From assembly GCF_009659625.1 (NCBI RefSeq), contig NZ_VOIW01000002.1, positions 841,157-905,156 on the forward strand: a stretch of DNA of 64,000 nucleotides. The letters run 5' to 3'. The notes under the pieces were generated by a model. That model searched no databases. It worked only from the letters and a program-made list of their open reading frames with translations, and was not told the DNA's origin. The position numbers and the translations under genes were made by a program. The stretch comes from Pseudomonas haemolytica (lineage in GTDB: Bacteria; Pseudomonadota; Gammaproteobacteria; Pseudomonadales; Pseudomonadaceae). Positions 44,323-52,897 of this stretch are shown piece after piece; within the stretch, counting starts at the first letter, position 1; every line of letters begins with the position of its first letter.

Positions 44323-45045
44323 ATGCTTAAACGCTGCATTTTCCTGGTCAGTATCCTGGTCGCCAGCCCTTTGGCCGAAGCGCAAATCTTCCAGCGTGAA
44401 TTGGGTGACTTCGACCTGAAATTGGGCACCACCCCCAGCCGCAGCATGGCCCAGGGCCTGGTAAAGCCTACCTCCCCTGGCAGCGGATCATTTCACGGTG
44501 GCCTGGACCTTACCCACGATAGCGGCCTGTATGTCGGCCAGTATTCACCCAACATGGGCCTCTCTTCGGCCAACAACCTCGAAGTCGACTCCTACATGGG
44601 GTTCAAGCGCCCTTTCGACCAGACCTTGGGCTACGAAGTAGGCCTGATCCACTACAGTTACCCCAAGCTCAGCCCCTTCGACAGCCAGGAGTTCTACGGC
44701 GGCCTGAACTTGCTGGGCAACCGCTTCGGGGTGTCCTTCAGCAACGACCCCGACCGCCAGGACAGCACCCTGTTTGCCGACCTCGGCGGTACCCAGCCTT
44801 TCGGCATCGGCGTCAGCATGAAATACACCACCCATCAATTGGGTACACCGGTCTCGGTAGAGAGCGGTGCCATCAGCAGTTTCAGCGACTGGTCGGTGCA
44901 ATTTTCCAGGGCCTGGAAGGGTATTGACCTGGACCTGATCTACAGCGACTCCAGCCTCAGCGGCGGTGACTGCTCGGCCTACTCCGGACACAATTCGCAA
45001 TGTGACGGCCTGTTGACCTTGAAGGCTGTCCGGTCGTTTTATTGA
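44323..45045 (+). CDS. TorF-family putative porin
   Basis: 240 residues with a signal peptide (MLKRCIFLVSILVASPLAEA). The mature part is beta-strand rich with repeated aromatic/Gly pairs (FHGGLDLTHDSGLYVGQYSP, NLEVDSYMGFKRPFDQTLGY, EFYGGLNLLGNRFGVSFSND) and ends VRSFY, as in outer-membrane barrels. It matches the TorF/Gcw family of small porin-like proteins, whose substrates are poorly known. Preceding GGAGTGAAGC gives an acceptable ribosome site. Confidence 0.82.
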   Translation: MLKRCIFLVSILVASPLAEAQIFQRELGDFDLKLGTTPSRSMAQGLVKPTSPGSGSFHGGLDLTHDSGLYVGQYSPNMGLSSANNLEVDSYMGFKRPFDQTLGYEVGLIHYSYPKLSPFDSQEFYGGLNLLGNRFGVSFSNDPDRQDSTLFADLGGTQPFGIGVSMKYTTHQLGTPVSVESGAISSFSDWSVQFSRAWKGIDLDLIYSDSSLSGGDCSAYSGHNSQCDGLLTLKAVRSFY

Positions 45046-45111
45046 TGGGCTGAACTGTCGCACCCGGCGCAGGTTCACATGCATTAACCCCATCCGTGCA
45101 AGGACTCGCCC

Positions 45112-45981
45112 ATGTTGCGTCGGCTTAAACTCCTGATGGTATTGCTGACCCTGAGCCTGGTGCTCGCCGGCTGCAATCGCGTGGGCCTTGCCTACCGTAA
45201 TCTCGACGTGATCATCCCCTGGACCCTCAACGACTACCTGGATATGAACGCCGGACAGAAGAGCTGGTTCAACGACACGCTCAAGGAACACCTGGCCTGG
45301 CATTGCACCACGCAATTGCCAGGTTACCTGGACTGGCTGGACCGCCTGCAGCAAATGGTCGACAGCAACCAGGTCACCGACGCCGCATTGCAAGCCCGAA
45401 CTGTCGAGGCCAAACAAGCCATTGCCGAGATTGCGCGGGAAATCACCCCGTCAGCCGTGCAATTGCTCCAAGGCCTGGATGATCAACAGGTCAAGGACAT
45501 GAACGATGCCTTGGTCAAGGACCTGCGCAAACGCCAAGACGAATACCTCAAGCCGCCGCTGGCGCAACAAATCAAGGAGCGCGCCCAGCGCATGAGTAAA
45601 CGCCTGGATGCCTGGATGGGCCCGCTAAATGCCAGCCAGCAAAACCGCGTAACGGCCTGGTCCATCGCCCTGGGTGAACAGAACCAGGCGTGGATCGGCA
45701 ACCGCGCCCATTGGCAGGCGCAGTTTATCGAGGCCGTCGAACACCGCCACGACGCCGACTTCCCGCAGAAGATGCAACGTTTGCTGGTGGACAGGGAGAG
45801 CCTATGGACGCCTGAATACCGTGCTGCCTATGCCCAGACCGAAGCGGCAGCGCGCAGCCTGATCGTGGACCTGATGGCTGAGAGCACGGTGCAACAGCGT
45901 CAGAAGCTGAAGCAAAAAATCGACGGCGTACGAAGCGATTTCAAAGCGCTCAAATGCCTCAAGGCCGGCGCAACTCAATAG
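45112..45981 (+). CDS. DUF6279-family lipoprotein
   Basis: 289 residues. Lipobox LAGC at residues 18-21, so it is anchored to the membrane. The mature sequence is all-helical, with IIPWTLNDYLDMNAGQKSWF near the start and repeated charged helices (KDLRKRQDEYLKPPLAQQIK, AQRMSKRLDAWMGPLNASQQ). Function is unknown for the family. It is 66 bp downstream of the TorF gene on the same strand and could share its transcript. Confidence 0.82.
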   Translation: MLRRLKLLMVLLTLSLVLAGCNRVGLAYRNLDVIIPWTLNDYLDMNAGQKSWFNDTLKEHLAWHCTTQLPGYLDWLDRLQQMVDSNQVTDAALQARTVEAKQAIAEIAREITPSAVQLLQGLDDQQVKDMNDALVKDLRKRQDEYLKPPLAQQIKERAQRMSKRLDAWMGPLNASQQNRVTAWSIALGEQNQAWIGNRAHWQAQFIEAVEHRHDADFPQKMQRLLVDRESLWTPEYRAAYAQTEAAARSLIVDLMAESTVQQRQKLKQKIDGVRSDFKALKCLKAGATQ

Positions 45982-46020
45982 GAATGGGAGCATCGCTCCC
46001 GCCCACATTGGATTCAGGGA

Positions 46021-46422
46021 TTATATAGCGCCACCGGCAATCGCAGCCTCAGAAGCGACCCGCTCAAAAGTGGCTTCATCCAGCGCGTCGTTCTGCTGGT
46101 CCATTACGTGCCGGGGGTGCTCATAGCCAGGAATCGAGCTGTCGATCAACGCCAGCAGGCTTGCACCCCGCGGGGTCAAGATGAAGTTCTCACCGTTGCC
46201 GCCCTCCTCTTCGGGGCGCGACTCAATGAACCCGCGCTTGAACAACAGCGCCTCGTAGTCCGCAGCAGTCTTTTTCAGCGCATCCAGGTTCCCGGTGTCC
46301 TCGCCAGCCGTCGCCTTCTCGGCCGCTTCCTGCTCAGCGTATTTACGCGGGGCAAAGCTGCCCTCGCCGTTCTGCACTTCATGCAGCAAACGTTCGATCA
46401 GATCCCAGTTGTAAGTCGTCAT
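46021..46422 (-). CDS. DUF2513/winged-helix-like protein
   Basis: 133 residues from the ATG at 46422 with AGGAGG just upstream. The opening (YNWDLIERLLHEVQN) and the later ADYEALLFKRGFIESRPEEE, LTPRGASLLALIDS resemble DUF2513-type winged-helix proteins. An acidic Glu/Ala-rich insert lies between (about residues 27-55). No DNA-binding function proven. An in-frame extension to 46536 overlaps the opposite small gene and is not adopted. Confidence 0.75.
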   Translation of the reverse strand: MTTYNWDLIERLLHEVQNGEGSFAPRKYAEQEAAEKATAGEDTGNLDALKKTAADYEALLFKRGFIESRPEEEGGNGENFILTPRGASLLALIDSSIPGYEHPRHVMDQQNDALDEATFERVASEAAIAGGAI

Positions 46423-46576
46423 CCTGATTCCTCCTGCAGGCCGATGAAAAATTAGCCCGTCAAAGGTAGTGACACGTCCTGGCACCTGCCGTTCAAACGA
46501 ATGGACGGGCGTCATTTCTCTGAACTTTCCAGACATTCATCGCCTCAACTGCATATACCGCCAAGGAGGTCCGTTC

Positions 46577-46852
46577 ATGAAAACCCTGATAAACCTGGCC
46601 GTCGCCGCCACACTGCTAACCGCGCTGCCCGCTTGGGCTTGTACGCCCGAGGAGGCCACGGCCAAGCGCGAAGAGTTGGCCAAACAAGTAAGCGAACTCA
46701 CTAAGCAGAACCCGACGAAAGCCAAGGAGATGAATGACGAGTTGCAGAAAATGGACCTGGATACCGAAAGCGCCAAGTTTCCTGACAAGTGCCAGTTGAT
46801 CGAGGCCCGGCTCAAGGAGTTGAAGGAAGCGGCCGCCAAGACAGCAAACTGA
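46577..46852 (+). CDS. Small secreted helical protein
   Basis: 91 residues. Very good ribosome site (AAGGAGGT) seven bases before the ATG. Signal peptide MKTLINLAVAATLLTALPAW ending at AWA, followed by a Lys/Glu-rich helical mature part (EEATAKREELAKQVSELTKQ, KAKEMNDELQKMDLDTESAK). Cys22 and Cys71 could form a disulfide. It is exported, probably periplasmic; function unknown. A bidirectional terminator separates it from the helicase gene. Confidence 0.85.
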   Translation: MKTLINLAVAATLLTALPAWACTPEEATAKREELAKQVSELTKQNPTKAKEMNDELQKMDLDTESAKFPDKCQLIEARLKELKEAAAKTAN

Positions 46853-46857
46853 TGGCG

Positions 46858-46888
46858 AAAAAAAACCGGACATCGTCCGGTTTTTTTA
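46858..46888. terminator. Bidirectional intrinsic terminator
   Basis: AAAAAACCGGAC-ATC-GTCCGGTTTTTT hairpin with A run on the left and T run on the right, between convergent genes. Confidence 0.92.
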
Positions 46889-46899
46889 TGCCCCTGTGC

Positions 46900-48246
46900 T
46901 TATTCGGCAGCGGGTGCTTCTGGCTTGCGGCGCTTGAGCGGTGCCATGCCGTCCTTGCTGACGAGCGACAGGTTGTCGGTCTTCGGGCGGTTGGCGATCT
47001 TGCGCTTGGTCGGCGACTTGGCGCCGGCTTTCTTCTTGTCGCCCTTGGCGTCGGTCTTTTTCTTCTTCACGCCAACGGCCTTGCCCGACGCCTTGACCTT
47101 CTTCGGCCCGGTGTAGGTGCCTTTGACTTCCTTGATGGTGCGGCGCTCGAACGACTGCTTGAGGTAGCGCTCGATGCTCGACATCAGGTTCCAGTCGCCG
47201 TGGCAGATCAGCGAGATGGCCAGGCCATCGTTGCCGGCACGCCCGGTACGGCCGATACGGTGTACGTATTCGTCGCCGCTGCGTGGCATGTCGAAGTTGA
47301 TGACCATGTCCAGGCCGTCCACGTCCAGGCCGCGGGCGGCGACGTCGGTGGCCACCAGGATCTTCACGCCGCCAGCCTTCAGGCGGTCGATGGCCAGCTT
47401 GCGGTCCTTCTGGTCTTTCTCGCCGTGCAGCACGAACGCCTTGTAATCCTGCGCCACCAGGCGACCGTAGATGCGGTCAGCCGCAGCCCGGGTGTTGGTG
47501 AACACGATGGCCTTCTGATAGGTCTCATTGGCCAACAGCCAGTTGAGGATCTGCTCTTTGTGCACGTTGTGGTCGGCGGTGACGATCTGCTGGCGCGTGG
47601 TCGCGTTGAGGTCGCTGACGTTGTTGACCTGCAAGTGCTCAGGGTTGTTCAGGACCTTGGCGACCATGTCGCGCAGGGTCGAACCGCCCGTGGTGGCGGA
47701 GAACAGCATGGTCTGCTGGCGATTGACGCACTCAGCCACCAGGCGCTGCACGTCATCGGCAAAGCCCATGTCGAGCATGCGGTCAGCTTCGTCGAGCACC
47801 AGCACTTCGACTTCCTTGAGGTCGAGGTTGCCAGCGTTGAGTTGCTCGATCATGCGCCCTGGGGTGCCGATCAGGATGTCCGGCACCTTGCGCAGCATGG
47901 CGGCCTGGACCTTGAAGTCTTCGCCGCCGGTGATCAGGCCGGACTTGATGAAGGTGAACTGCGAGAAGCGCTCTACTTCCTTCAAGGTCTGCTGGGCCAG
48001 CTCGCGGGTCGGCAGCAGGATCAGGGTCTTGATGCTCACACGGACTTTGGCCGGGCCGATCAGGCGGTGCAGAATCGGCAGGACAAAAGCAGCGGTCTTG
48101 CCGCTGCCGGTTTGAGCCGTCACCCGTAGGTCACGCCCTTGGAGCGCGAGCGGGATGGCCGCTGCTTGCACAGGCGTAGGCTCGACAAATTTCAGCTCGG
48201 CCACGGCTTTGAGCAGGCGTTCGTGCAGGGCGAATTGGGAAAACAC
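46900..48246 (-). CDS. DEAD-box ATP-dependent RNA helicase
   Basis: 448 residues from a GTG at 48246, chosen because GAGGT lies eight bases upstream; an ATG at 48270 lacks a ribosome site. All helicase motifs are present: AQTGSGKT (I), PTRELAQQ (Ia), GTPGRM (Ib), VLDEADRMLDMGF (II), SATT (III), VATDVAARGLDV (V) and HRIGRTGRAG (VI). The C-terminal ~70 residues are Lys/Arg-rich and disordered, likely a nonspecific RNA-binding tail. The protein unwinds short RNA duplexes, probably in ribosome assembly or decay. Confidence 0.93.
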   Translation of the reverse strand: MFSQFALHERLLKAVAELKFVEPTPVQAAAIPLALQGRDLRVTAQTGSGKTAAFVLPILHRLIGPAKVRVSIKTLILLPTRELAQQTLKEVERFSQFTFIKSGLITGGEDFKVQAAMLRKVPDILIGTPGRMIEQLNAGNLDLKEVEVLVLDEADRMLDMGFADDVQRLVAECVNRQQTMLFSATTGGSTLRDMVAKVLNNPEHLQVNNVSDLNATTRQQIVTADHNVHKEQILNWLLANETYQKAIVFTNTRAAADRIYGRLVAQDYKAFVLHGEKDQKDRKLAIDRLKAGGVKILVATDVAARGLDVDGLDMVINFDMPRSGDEYVHRIGRTGRAGNDGLAISLICHGDWNLMSSIERYLKQSFERRTIKEVKGTYTGPKKVKASGKAVGVKKKKTDAKGDKKKAGAKSPTKRKIANRPKTDNLSLVSKDGMAPLKRRKPEAPAAE

Positions 48247-48439
48247 GGGTGCTACCTCGAAGAAATACAAAATATCAGCTGCATAGGGTACCGGTTTCGG
48301 GCGTCCAAACCGAGTTTCTTTACGCGAACGGTGCTAATCAGCTGCTTTTTTGTCAGCGCGTTTGTCTGCAACGTCAACTTTGTTGCACTTAAATGCTCTA
48401 ATCGCCTCGTCTCGTCTTACAGAAGAATCGCTTTCATTC

Positions 48440-49738
48440 ATGGATATCAAACAGCTCTGGCTCAACGTCCAGGACCTCTGGGGCACTCTCGATGAACACC
48501 CGCTGCTGCATGCCGGCCTCGGCTTGCTGGTGTTGCTGGTGGTGGCCCTGTTGCTTGGACGGGTAGCGCGTTACCTCATCATTCACGCCATCAAACTGCT
48601 TGGCCGCCAACCGGCCCTGCACTGGCTCAACGACCTGCTGCACAACAAGGTCTTTCATCGCCTGGCGCAAATGACGCCGTCCCTGGTGATCCAGTTCGGC
48701 CTGTACCTGGTGCCGGGCTTGAGCAAGACCGCCATTCTGTTTATTGGCAATCTGGCACTGGCGTTCACCATCCTGTTCATGACGCTGGCCGTGAGCGCCC
48801 TGCTCAATGCCCTGCTGGATATCTATGCCCGCACCGAACACGCGCGCACTCGCTCGATCAAAGGCTATGTGCAGTTGGCGAAGATGGTGCTGTTCGTATT
48901 TGCCGCGATCATCATCGTCGCCACGCTGATCGACCGTTCGCCGCTGTTGCTGCTGTCGGGCCTGGGTGCCATGTCGGCGGTGATCCTGTTGGTGTACAAG
49001 GACACGCTGCTGTCGTTCGTCGCCAGTGTGCAATTGACCAGCAACGACATGCTGCGGGTCGGCGACTGGATCGAAATGCCCCAGGTCGGCGCTGACGGCG
49101 ATGTGGTGGATATCACCCTGCATACGGTCAAGGTGCAGAACTTCGACAAGACCATTGTCTCCATCCCCACCTGGCGCCTGATGTCCGAGTCGTTCAAGAA
49201 CTGGCGCGGCATGCAGGCTTCCGGTGGGCGGCGCATCAAGCGCAGCCTGTATATCGACGCCAGCGGCGTGCGCTTCCTGCGCGATGACGAAGAAGTGCGC
49301 ATGACCCAGGTGCACCTGCTCACCGGCTACATCGGCCGCAAGCAGGCCGAACTCAAGGCCTGGAACGAGGCCCAGGGCCACAGCGCGCAACTCTCGGCCA
49401 ACCGCCGGCGCATGACCAACCTCGGTACCTTCCGCGCCTACGCGTTGGCTTACCTGCAAAGCCACCCGGATATCCAGCCGAACATGACCTGCATGGTGCG
49501 CCAGATGCAAACCACCGCCCAGGGCGTGCCGCTGGAGATCTACTGCTTCACCCGCACCACGGCGTGGGCGGATTACGAGCGGATCCAGGGGGATATCTTT
49601 GATTATCTGCTGGCGGTGTTGCCGGAGTTTGGCTTGAGTCTGTATCAGCAGCCCAGCGGCAACGATTTGCGCGCCGGGATGCTACCGGCGCTGGCGGGCG
49701 TCAGCCATTTGCCTGAGCCCGAAAACAGCCCGGCGTAG
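48440..49738 (+). CDS. Mechanosensitive ion channel, YbdG-like
   Basis: 432 residues from the ATG at 48440 (MDIKQLW). Several membrane helices (HAGLGLLVLLVVALLLGRVA, VIQFGLYLVPGLSKTAILFI) precede the MscS-type pore and beta domain (LLSGLGAMSAVILLVYKDTL, GDWIEMPQVGADGDVVDITL, KVQNFDKTIVSIPTWRLMSE). The extended length and the SESFKNWRGMQ sequence match the YbdG/MscM subgroup, which responds weakly to hypo-osmotic stress. It starts 193 bp from the divergent helicase gene. Confidence 0.9.
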   Translation: MDIKQLWLNVQDLWGTLDEHPLLHAGLGLLVLLVVALLLGRVARYLIIHAIKLLGRQPALHWLNDLLHNKVFHRLAQMTPSLVIQFGLYLVPGLSKTAILFIGNLALAFTILFMTLAVSALLNALLDIYARTEHARTRSIKGYVQLAKMVLFVFAAIIIVATLIDRSPLLLLSGLGAMSAVILLVYKDTLLSFVASVQLTSNDMLRVGDWIEMPQVGADGDVVDITLHTVKVQNFDKTIVSIPTWRLMSESFKNWRGMQASGGRRIKRSLYIDASGVRFLRDDEEVRMTQVHLLTGYIGRKQAELKAWNEAQGHSAQLSANRRRMTNLGTFRAYALAYLQSHPDIQPNMTCMVRQMQTTAQGVPLEIYCFTRTTAWADYERIQGDIFDYLLAVLPEFGLSLYQQPSGNDLRAGMLPALAGVSHLPEPENSPA

Positions 49739-49774
49739 TGATGGAAGTGGGTGACCAGGTGGATGCGGCGCAGA

Positions 49775-50641
49775 TCAAGCAATCGACTGTCGCCGAGCGC
49801 TATCAAGCCGGGTGATCCACACCGCCCCCACAATCACCAAGCCGCCCAGGGCCAGACGGCCCAGCGGTTCATGCTGGTTCCAGATCAGCAGGTTCAGCAG
49901 CAGCCCAACCGGCACATGCAGGTTGTTCATCACCGCCAGGGTGCCGCCATTGACCAGGCAGGCCCCCTTGTTCCACCAGTACAGGCCCAGCGCCGTGCTG
50001 ACCAGGCCGAGAAACACCAACACACCCCATTGCAGCGGCGCCTCCGGCAGGAAGTCGGACTTGCCGAACAGCAGGAACGCCGGCAGCACCACCAGTAGCG
50101 CCCCCAGGTAGAAATAGCCGAAGCGGCGGTAGTGCGGCAGATCACTCGGATAACGCGCCACCAGATGCTTGTACATCACCTGCCCGGCGGCATAGGTGAA
50201 GTTGGCCAGTTGCAGCAGCAGGAAGCCCATGAGGAAGTGCGGGGTGATCTGGTCAAAACGGATAATCGCCGCGCCCGCCACCGCCACCAAGGCTGCCACC
50301 AGCGCCCAGGGGTTGAAACGCCGGTTGAGCGCGTCCTCAATGAGGGTCACATGCAGCGGTGTGAGGATGGTGAACAGCAACACCTCAGGCACCGTGAGCA
50401 CACGAAAGCTCAGGTACAAGCACACGTAGGTCACGCCGAACTGCAGCGCACCGATAATCAACATGCCGCGCATAAACGCAGGTTCCACCGAGCGCCAGCG
50501 TGTCAGTGGGATAAACACCAGCCCTGCCAGCAGCACCCGCACCAGGACCGCAAAGTAGCTGTCGACATGACCGGCGAGGTATTCGCCGATCAAGCTGAAG
50601 GAAAATGCCTGAATCAGGGTGACAACCAGTAGATAGCCCAT
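49775..50641 (-). CDS. EamA/DMT-family transporter
   Basis: 288 residues, ten hydrophobic helices in two EamA repeats (LVVTLIQAFSFSLIGEYLAG at the start; LVFLGLVSTALGLYWWNKGA in the second). The ALQFGVTYVCLYLSFRVLTV region resembles carboxylate/amino-acid exporters of the family. It converges with the channel gene at its 3' end, 36 bp away. A possible terminator is not evident there. Substrate unknown. Confidence 0.88.
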   Translation of the reverse strand: MGYLLVVTLIQAFSFSLIGEYLAGHVDSYFAVLVRVLLAGLVFIPLTRWRSVEPAFMRGMLIIGALQFGVTYVCLYLSFRVLTVPEVLLFTILTPLHVTLIEDALNRRFNPWALVAALVAVAGAAIIRFDQITPHFLMGFLLLQLANFTYAAGQVMYKHLVARYPSDLPHYRRFGYFYLGALLVVLPAFLLFGKSDFLPEAPLQWGVLVFLGLVSTALGLYWWNKGACLVNGGTLAVMNNLHVPVGLLLNLLIWNQHEPLGRLALGGLVIVGAVWITRLDSARRQSIA

Positions 50642-50703
50642 GTGCGCCTCATTTCGAATGGGCGCGACATTAAAGCTTTTCGGGACTTGAAGAAACTCGG
50701 CGC

Positions 50704-50739
50704 AAAAAAAACCCGACCTCGCTGAAGCGGCAGTCGGGC
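50704..50739 (-). terminator. Terminator for the azoreductase transcript
   Basis: On the minus strand CCCGAC and GTCGGG arms flank a loop and are followed by eight T. Lies 106 bp downstream of the azoR stop. Confidence 0.8.
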
Positions 50740-50844
50740 AGGAGCACTCAGGAGCTACAAGTGCAAAGGGAGGTTCGATACGCGTACTTGAAGGGTTTGC
50801 GTGGCGCCATATAAACAGCGCGGGATTATCTGGCGATTAAAGCT

Positions 50845-51444
50845 TCAGGCGACTTGCGCCAGCTGTGCTTTTGCGTGATTGATGCCCTTCTCCTGGAAGT
50901 CACCACCCAGGTTCACCCCTTCGGCGTGAATGAAGGTGACGTCGTGAATCCCGATAAATGCCATGACCTGGCGCAGGTACGGTTCCTGATGATCCGAGCT
51001 CGCGCCGGTATGAATGCCACCGCGAGCGGTGAGTACGATGGCACGCTTGCCGGTCAACAGACCCTGTGGCCCGGTGGCGGTGTACTTGAAAGTCACACCG
51101 GCCCGCAACACGTGATCCAGCCAGGCTTTAAGGGTGCTGGGGATGGCAAAGTTGTACATCGGCGCGGCCATAACCAATACGTCCGCAGCCAGCAGCTCGT
51201 CAGTCAATTCATTGGAGCGGTCCAGGGAAACCTGTTCATCGTCGTTACGCTGATCGGCCGGCTTCATCCAGCCGCCCAGCAGGTTGGCGTCCAGGTGAGG
51301 CACTGGGTTGAGCGCCACGTCACGCAGGGTGATGCGGTCCGCCGGATGGGCTGCTTGCCAGTGGCTGATGAACTGTTGGGTGAGCTGGCGGGAAATCGAA
51401 TCCTGCTGGCGCGCACTGCTTTCGATGATCAGGACATTGGACAT
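50845..51444 (-). CDS. azoR: FMN-dependent NADH-azoreductase
   Basis: 199 residues. The flavodoxin-like start (VLIIESSARQQDSISRQLTQ) and the FMN-binding MAAPMYNFAIPSTLKAWLDHV and LTARGGIHTG regions are characteristic of AzoR. The enzyme reduces azo compounds and quinones with NADH, helping thiol- and quinone-stress defence. ATG at 51444. A 33-bp inverted repeat (51455-51487) lies between its start and the upstream gene and could be a regulatory site. No adjacent divergent regulator is seen. Confidence 0.92.
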   Translation of the reverse strand: MSNVLIIESSARQQDSISRQLTQQFISHWQAAHPADRITLRDVALNPVPHLDANLLGGWMKPADQRNDDEQVSLDRSNELTDELLAADVLVMAAPMYNFAIPSTLKAWLDHVLRAGVTFKYTATGPQGLLTGKRAIVLTARGGIHTGASSDHQEPYLRQVMAFIGIHDVTFIHAEGVNLGGDFQEKGINHAKAQLAQVA

Positions 51445-51454
51445 GGCTTCGTAG

Positions 51455-51487
51455 GCTCCATCGGTAATTGCTGTAAGTCGATGGAGC
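51455..51487. promoter_or_regulatory. Inverted repeat upstream of azoR
   Basis: GCTCCATCG and CGATGGAGC form perfect 9-bp arms separated by 15 bp, ending 11 bp before the azoR ATG. Operator or leader hairpin. Confidence 0.6.
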
Positions 51488-51595
51488 GAAGGTTATCCAG
51501 GGCCTATTCGATAAAAAAGCGCAAAAAACTGCTATAACCCATCTAGAAATTTGTTCTTAAGCGGAGTATTCCTGTGGACATGCTCCGCTGCTGCT

Positions 51596-51910
51596 TTATT
51601 TTGGGGCGCAGACCAAGGCAATACGCATCTTGATGATCGCCCGGTTGAACTTGGCCGTGGCGTTGGTGCTTTTGCCGGCGGGCACGGTCACAGTGCGACG
51701 GCGCGGTGATTCCGGGCCGTTGGTGAAGGTTACCGAACACACCGCGTCGTTAGCGCCGTAATTACTCAATTGGATCGAACTGATGTCGGCGTCCACATCG
51801 GATGCTGTGTAGTCCACGCTTACACCGTCGATCTTTTTAGTCACGTCGATGGGATAGGCAAACGCGCTAATCGGCAGCAGCGCCAGCAACACACAACAGA
51901 ATTTTCTCAT
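51596..51910 (-). CDS. Small exported hypothetical protein
   Basis: 104 residues from the ATG at 51910. Signal peptide MRKFCCVLLALLPISAFAYP cleaved near SAFA. The mature ~86 residues are beta-rich (IDVTKKIDGVSVDYTASDVD, SNYGANDAVCSVTFTNGPES, RRRTVTVPAGKSTNATAKFN) with two Cys likely to pair (CSVT...LVCAPK). No known function recognised. It diverges from a LysR gene starting 50 bp away; the LysR might control it. Confidence 0.82.
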   Translation of the reverse strand: MRKFCCVLLALLPISAFAYPIDVTKKIDGVSVDYTASDVDADISSIQLSNYGANDAVCSVTFTNGPESPRRRTVTVPAGKSTNATAKFNRAIIKMRIALVCAPK

Positions 51911-51959
51911 TCGGCAGTCTCCAATAAGGATCGCCAGCTTAGGACAAGAGGAGCTCATC

Positions 51960-52883
51960 TTGAAAGCGCCCCGCGTTACCCTCGATCAATGGCGCACGCT
52001 GCAAGCCGTGGTCGACCATGGAGGCTTTGCCCAGGCAGCAGAAGCGCTGCACCGTTCGCAATCTTCGGTGAGCTACACCGTGGCCCGCATGCAAGACCAG
52101 CTTGGCGTCCCGCTGCTGCGCATCGACGGGCGCAAGGCGGTGCTGACCGAAGCCGGTGAAGTACTGCTGCGCCGCTCCCGGCAACTGGTGAAGAACGCCA
52201 GTCAACTGGAAGACCTTGCCCACCACATGGAACAAGGCTGGGAAGCTGAAGTACGTTTGGTGGTGGACGCGGCCTACCCGAATGCGCGCCTGGTACGCGC
52301 CCTCACCGCATTTATGCCGCAGAGCCGTGGCTGCCGGGTCCGCTTGCGCGAAGAAGTGCTGTCCGGCGTCGAAGAGTTGCTGCTCGATGGCCTGGCCGAC
52401 CTGGCTATCAGCAGTTTCATCATCCCGGGCTACCTGGGCACGGAAATGAGCGATGTGGAATTCATCGCCGTGGCCCACCCCGATCACTCACTGCATCGCC
52501 TGAACCGTGAGCTGAGTTTCCAGGATCTGGAAAGCCAGATGCAGGTGGTGATCCGCGACTCCGGCCGCCAGCAACCGCGGGACGTCGGCTGGCTCGGCGC
52601 GGAGCAGCGCTGGACCGTCGGCAGCCTGGCCACCGCCGCTACCTTCGTCAGCAGCGGCCTGGGTTTTGCCTGGCTGCCTCGCCACCTGATCGAACGCGAA
52701 CTCAAGGAGGGCTTGCTCAAACAGCTACCCCTGGAAAAAGGTGGCAGCCGCAACCCGACGTTCTACCTGTATGCGAACAAGGACAAACCCCTGGGGCCGG
52801 CGACGCAGATCCTCGTGGAATTGCTGCGTACCTTTGACACCGCTCCCTTGGACGCGCCTTTTGCCGCTCCCCAACAAGCCTGA
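51960..52883 (+). CDS. LysR-family transcriptional regulator
   Basis: 307 residues starting with TTG at 51960 (encoded MKAPRVTLDQWRTLQAVVDH). AAGAGGAG is placed seven bases upstream, so a rare start codon is well supported. Winged helix: GGFAQAAEALHRSQSSVSYT, then VARMQDQLGVPLLRIDGRKA. Inducer-binding domain follows. Ends 14 bp before an alpha/beta-hydrolase gene, so the two could form an operon. Divergent small exported protein gene lies upstream. Confidence 0.9.
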   Translation: MKAPRVTLDQWRTLQAVVDHGGFAQAAEALHRSQSSVSYTVARMQDQLGVPLLRIDGRKAVLTEAGEVLLRRSRQLVKNASQLEDLAHHMEQGWEAEVRLVVDAAYPNARLVRALTAFMPQSRGCRVRLREEVLSGVEELLLDGLADLAISSFIIPGYLGTEMSDVEFIAVAHPDHSLHRLNRELSFQDLESQMQVVIRDSGRQQPRDVGWLGAEQRWTVGSLATAATFVSSGLGFAWLPRHLIERELKEGLLKQLPLEKGGSRNPTFYLYANKDKPLGPATQILVELLRTFDTAPLDAPFAAPQQA

Positions 52884-52897
52884 AACGGAGTTCACCC

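Noticed and set aside
46789..48129. 446-codon frame opposite the helicase gene
   Set aside because: Shadow of the DEAD-box helicase, which contains every family motif.
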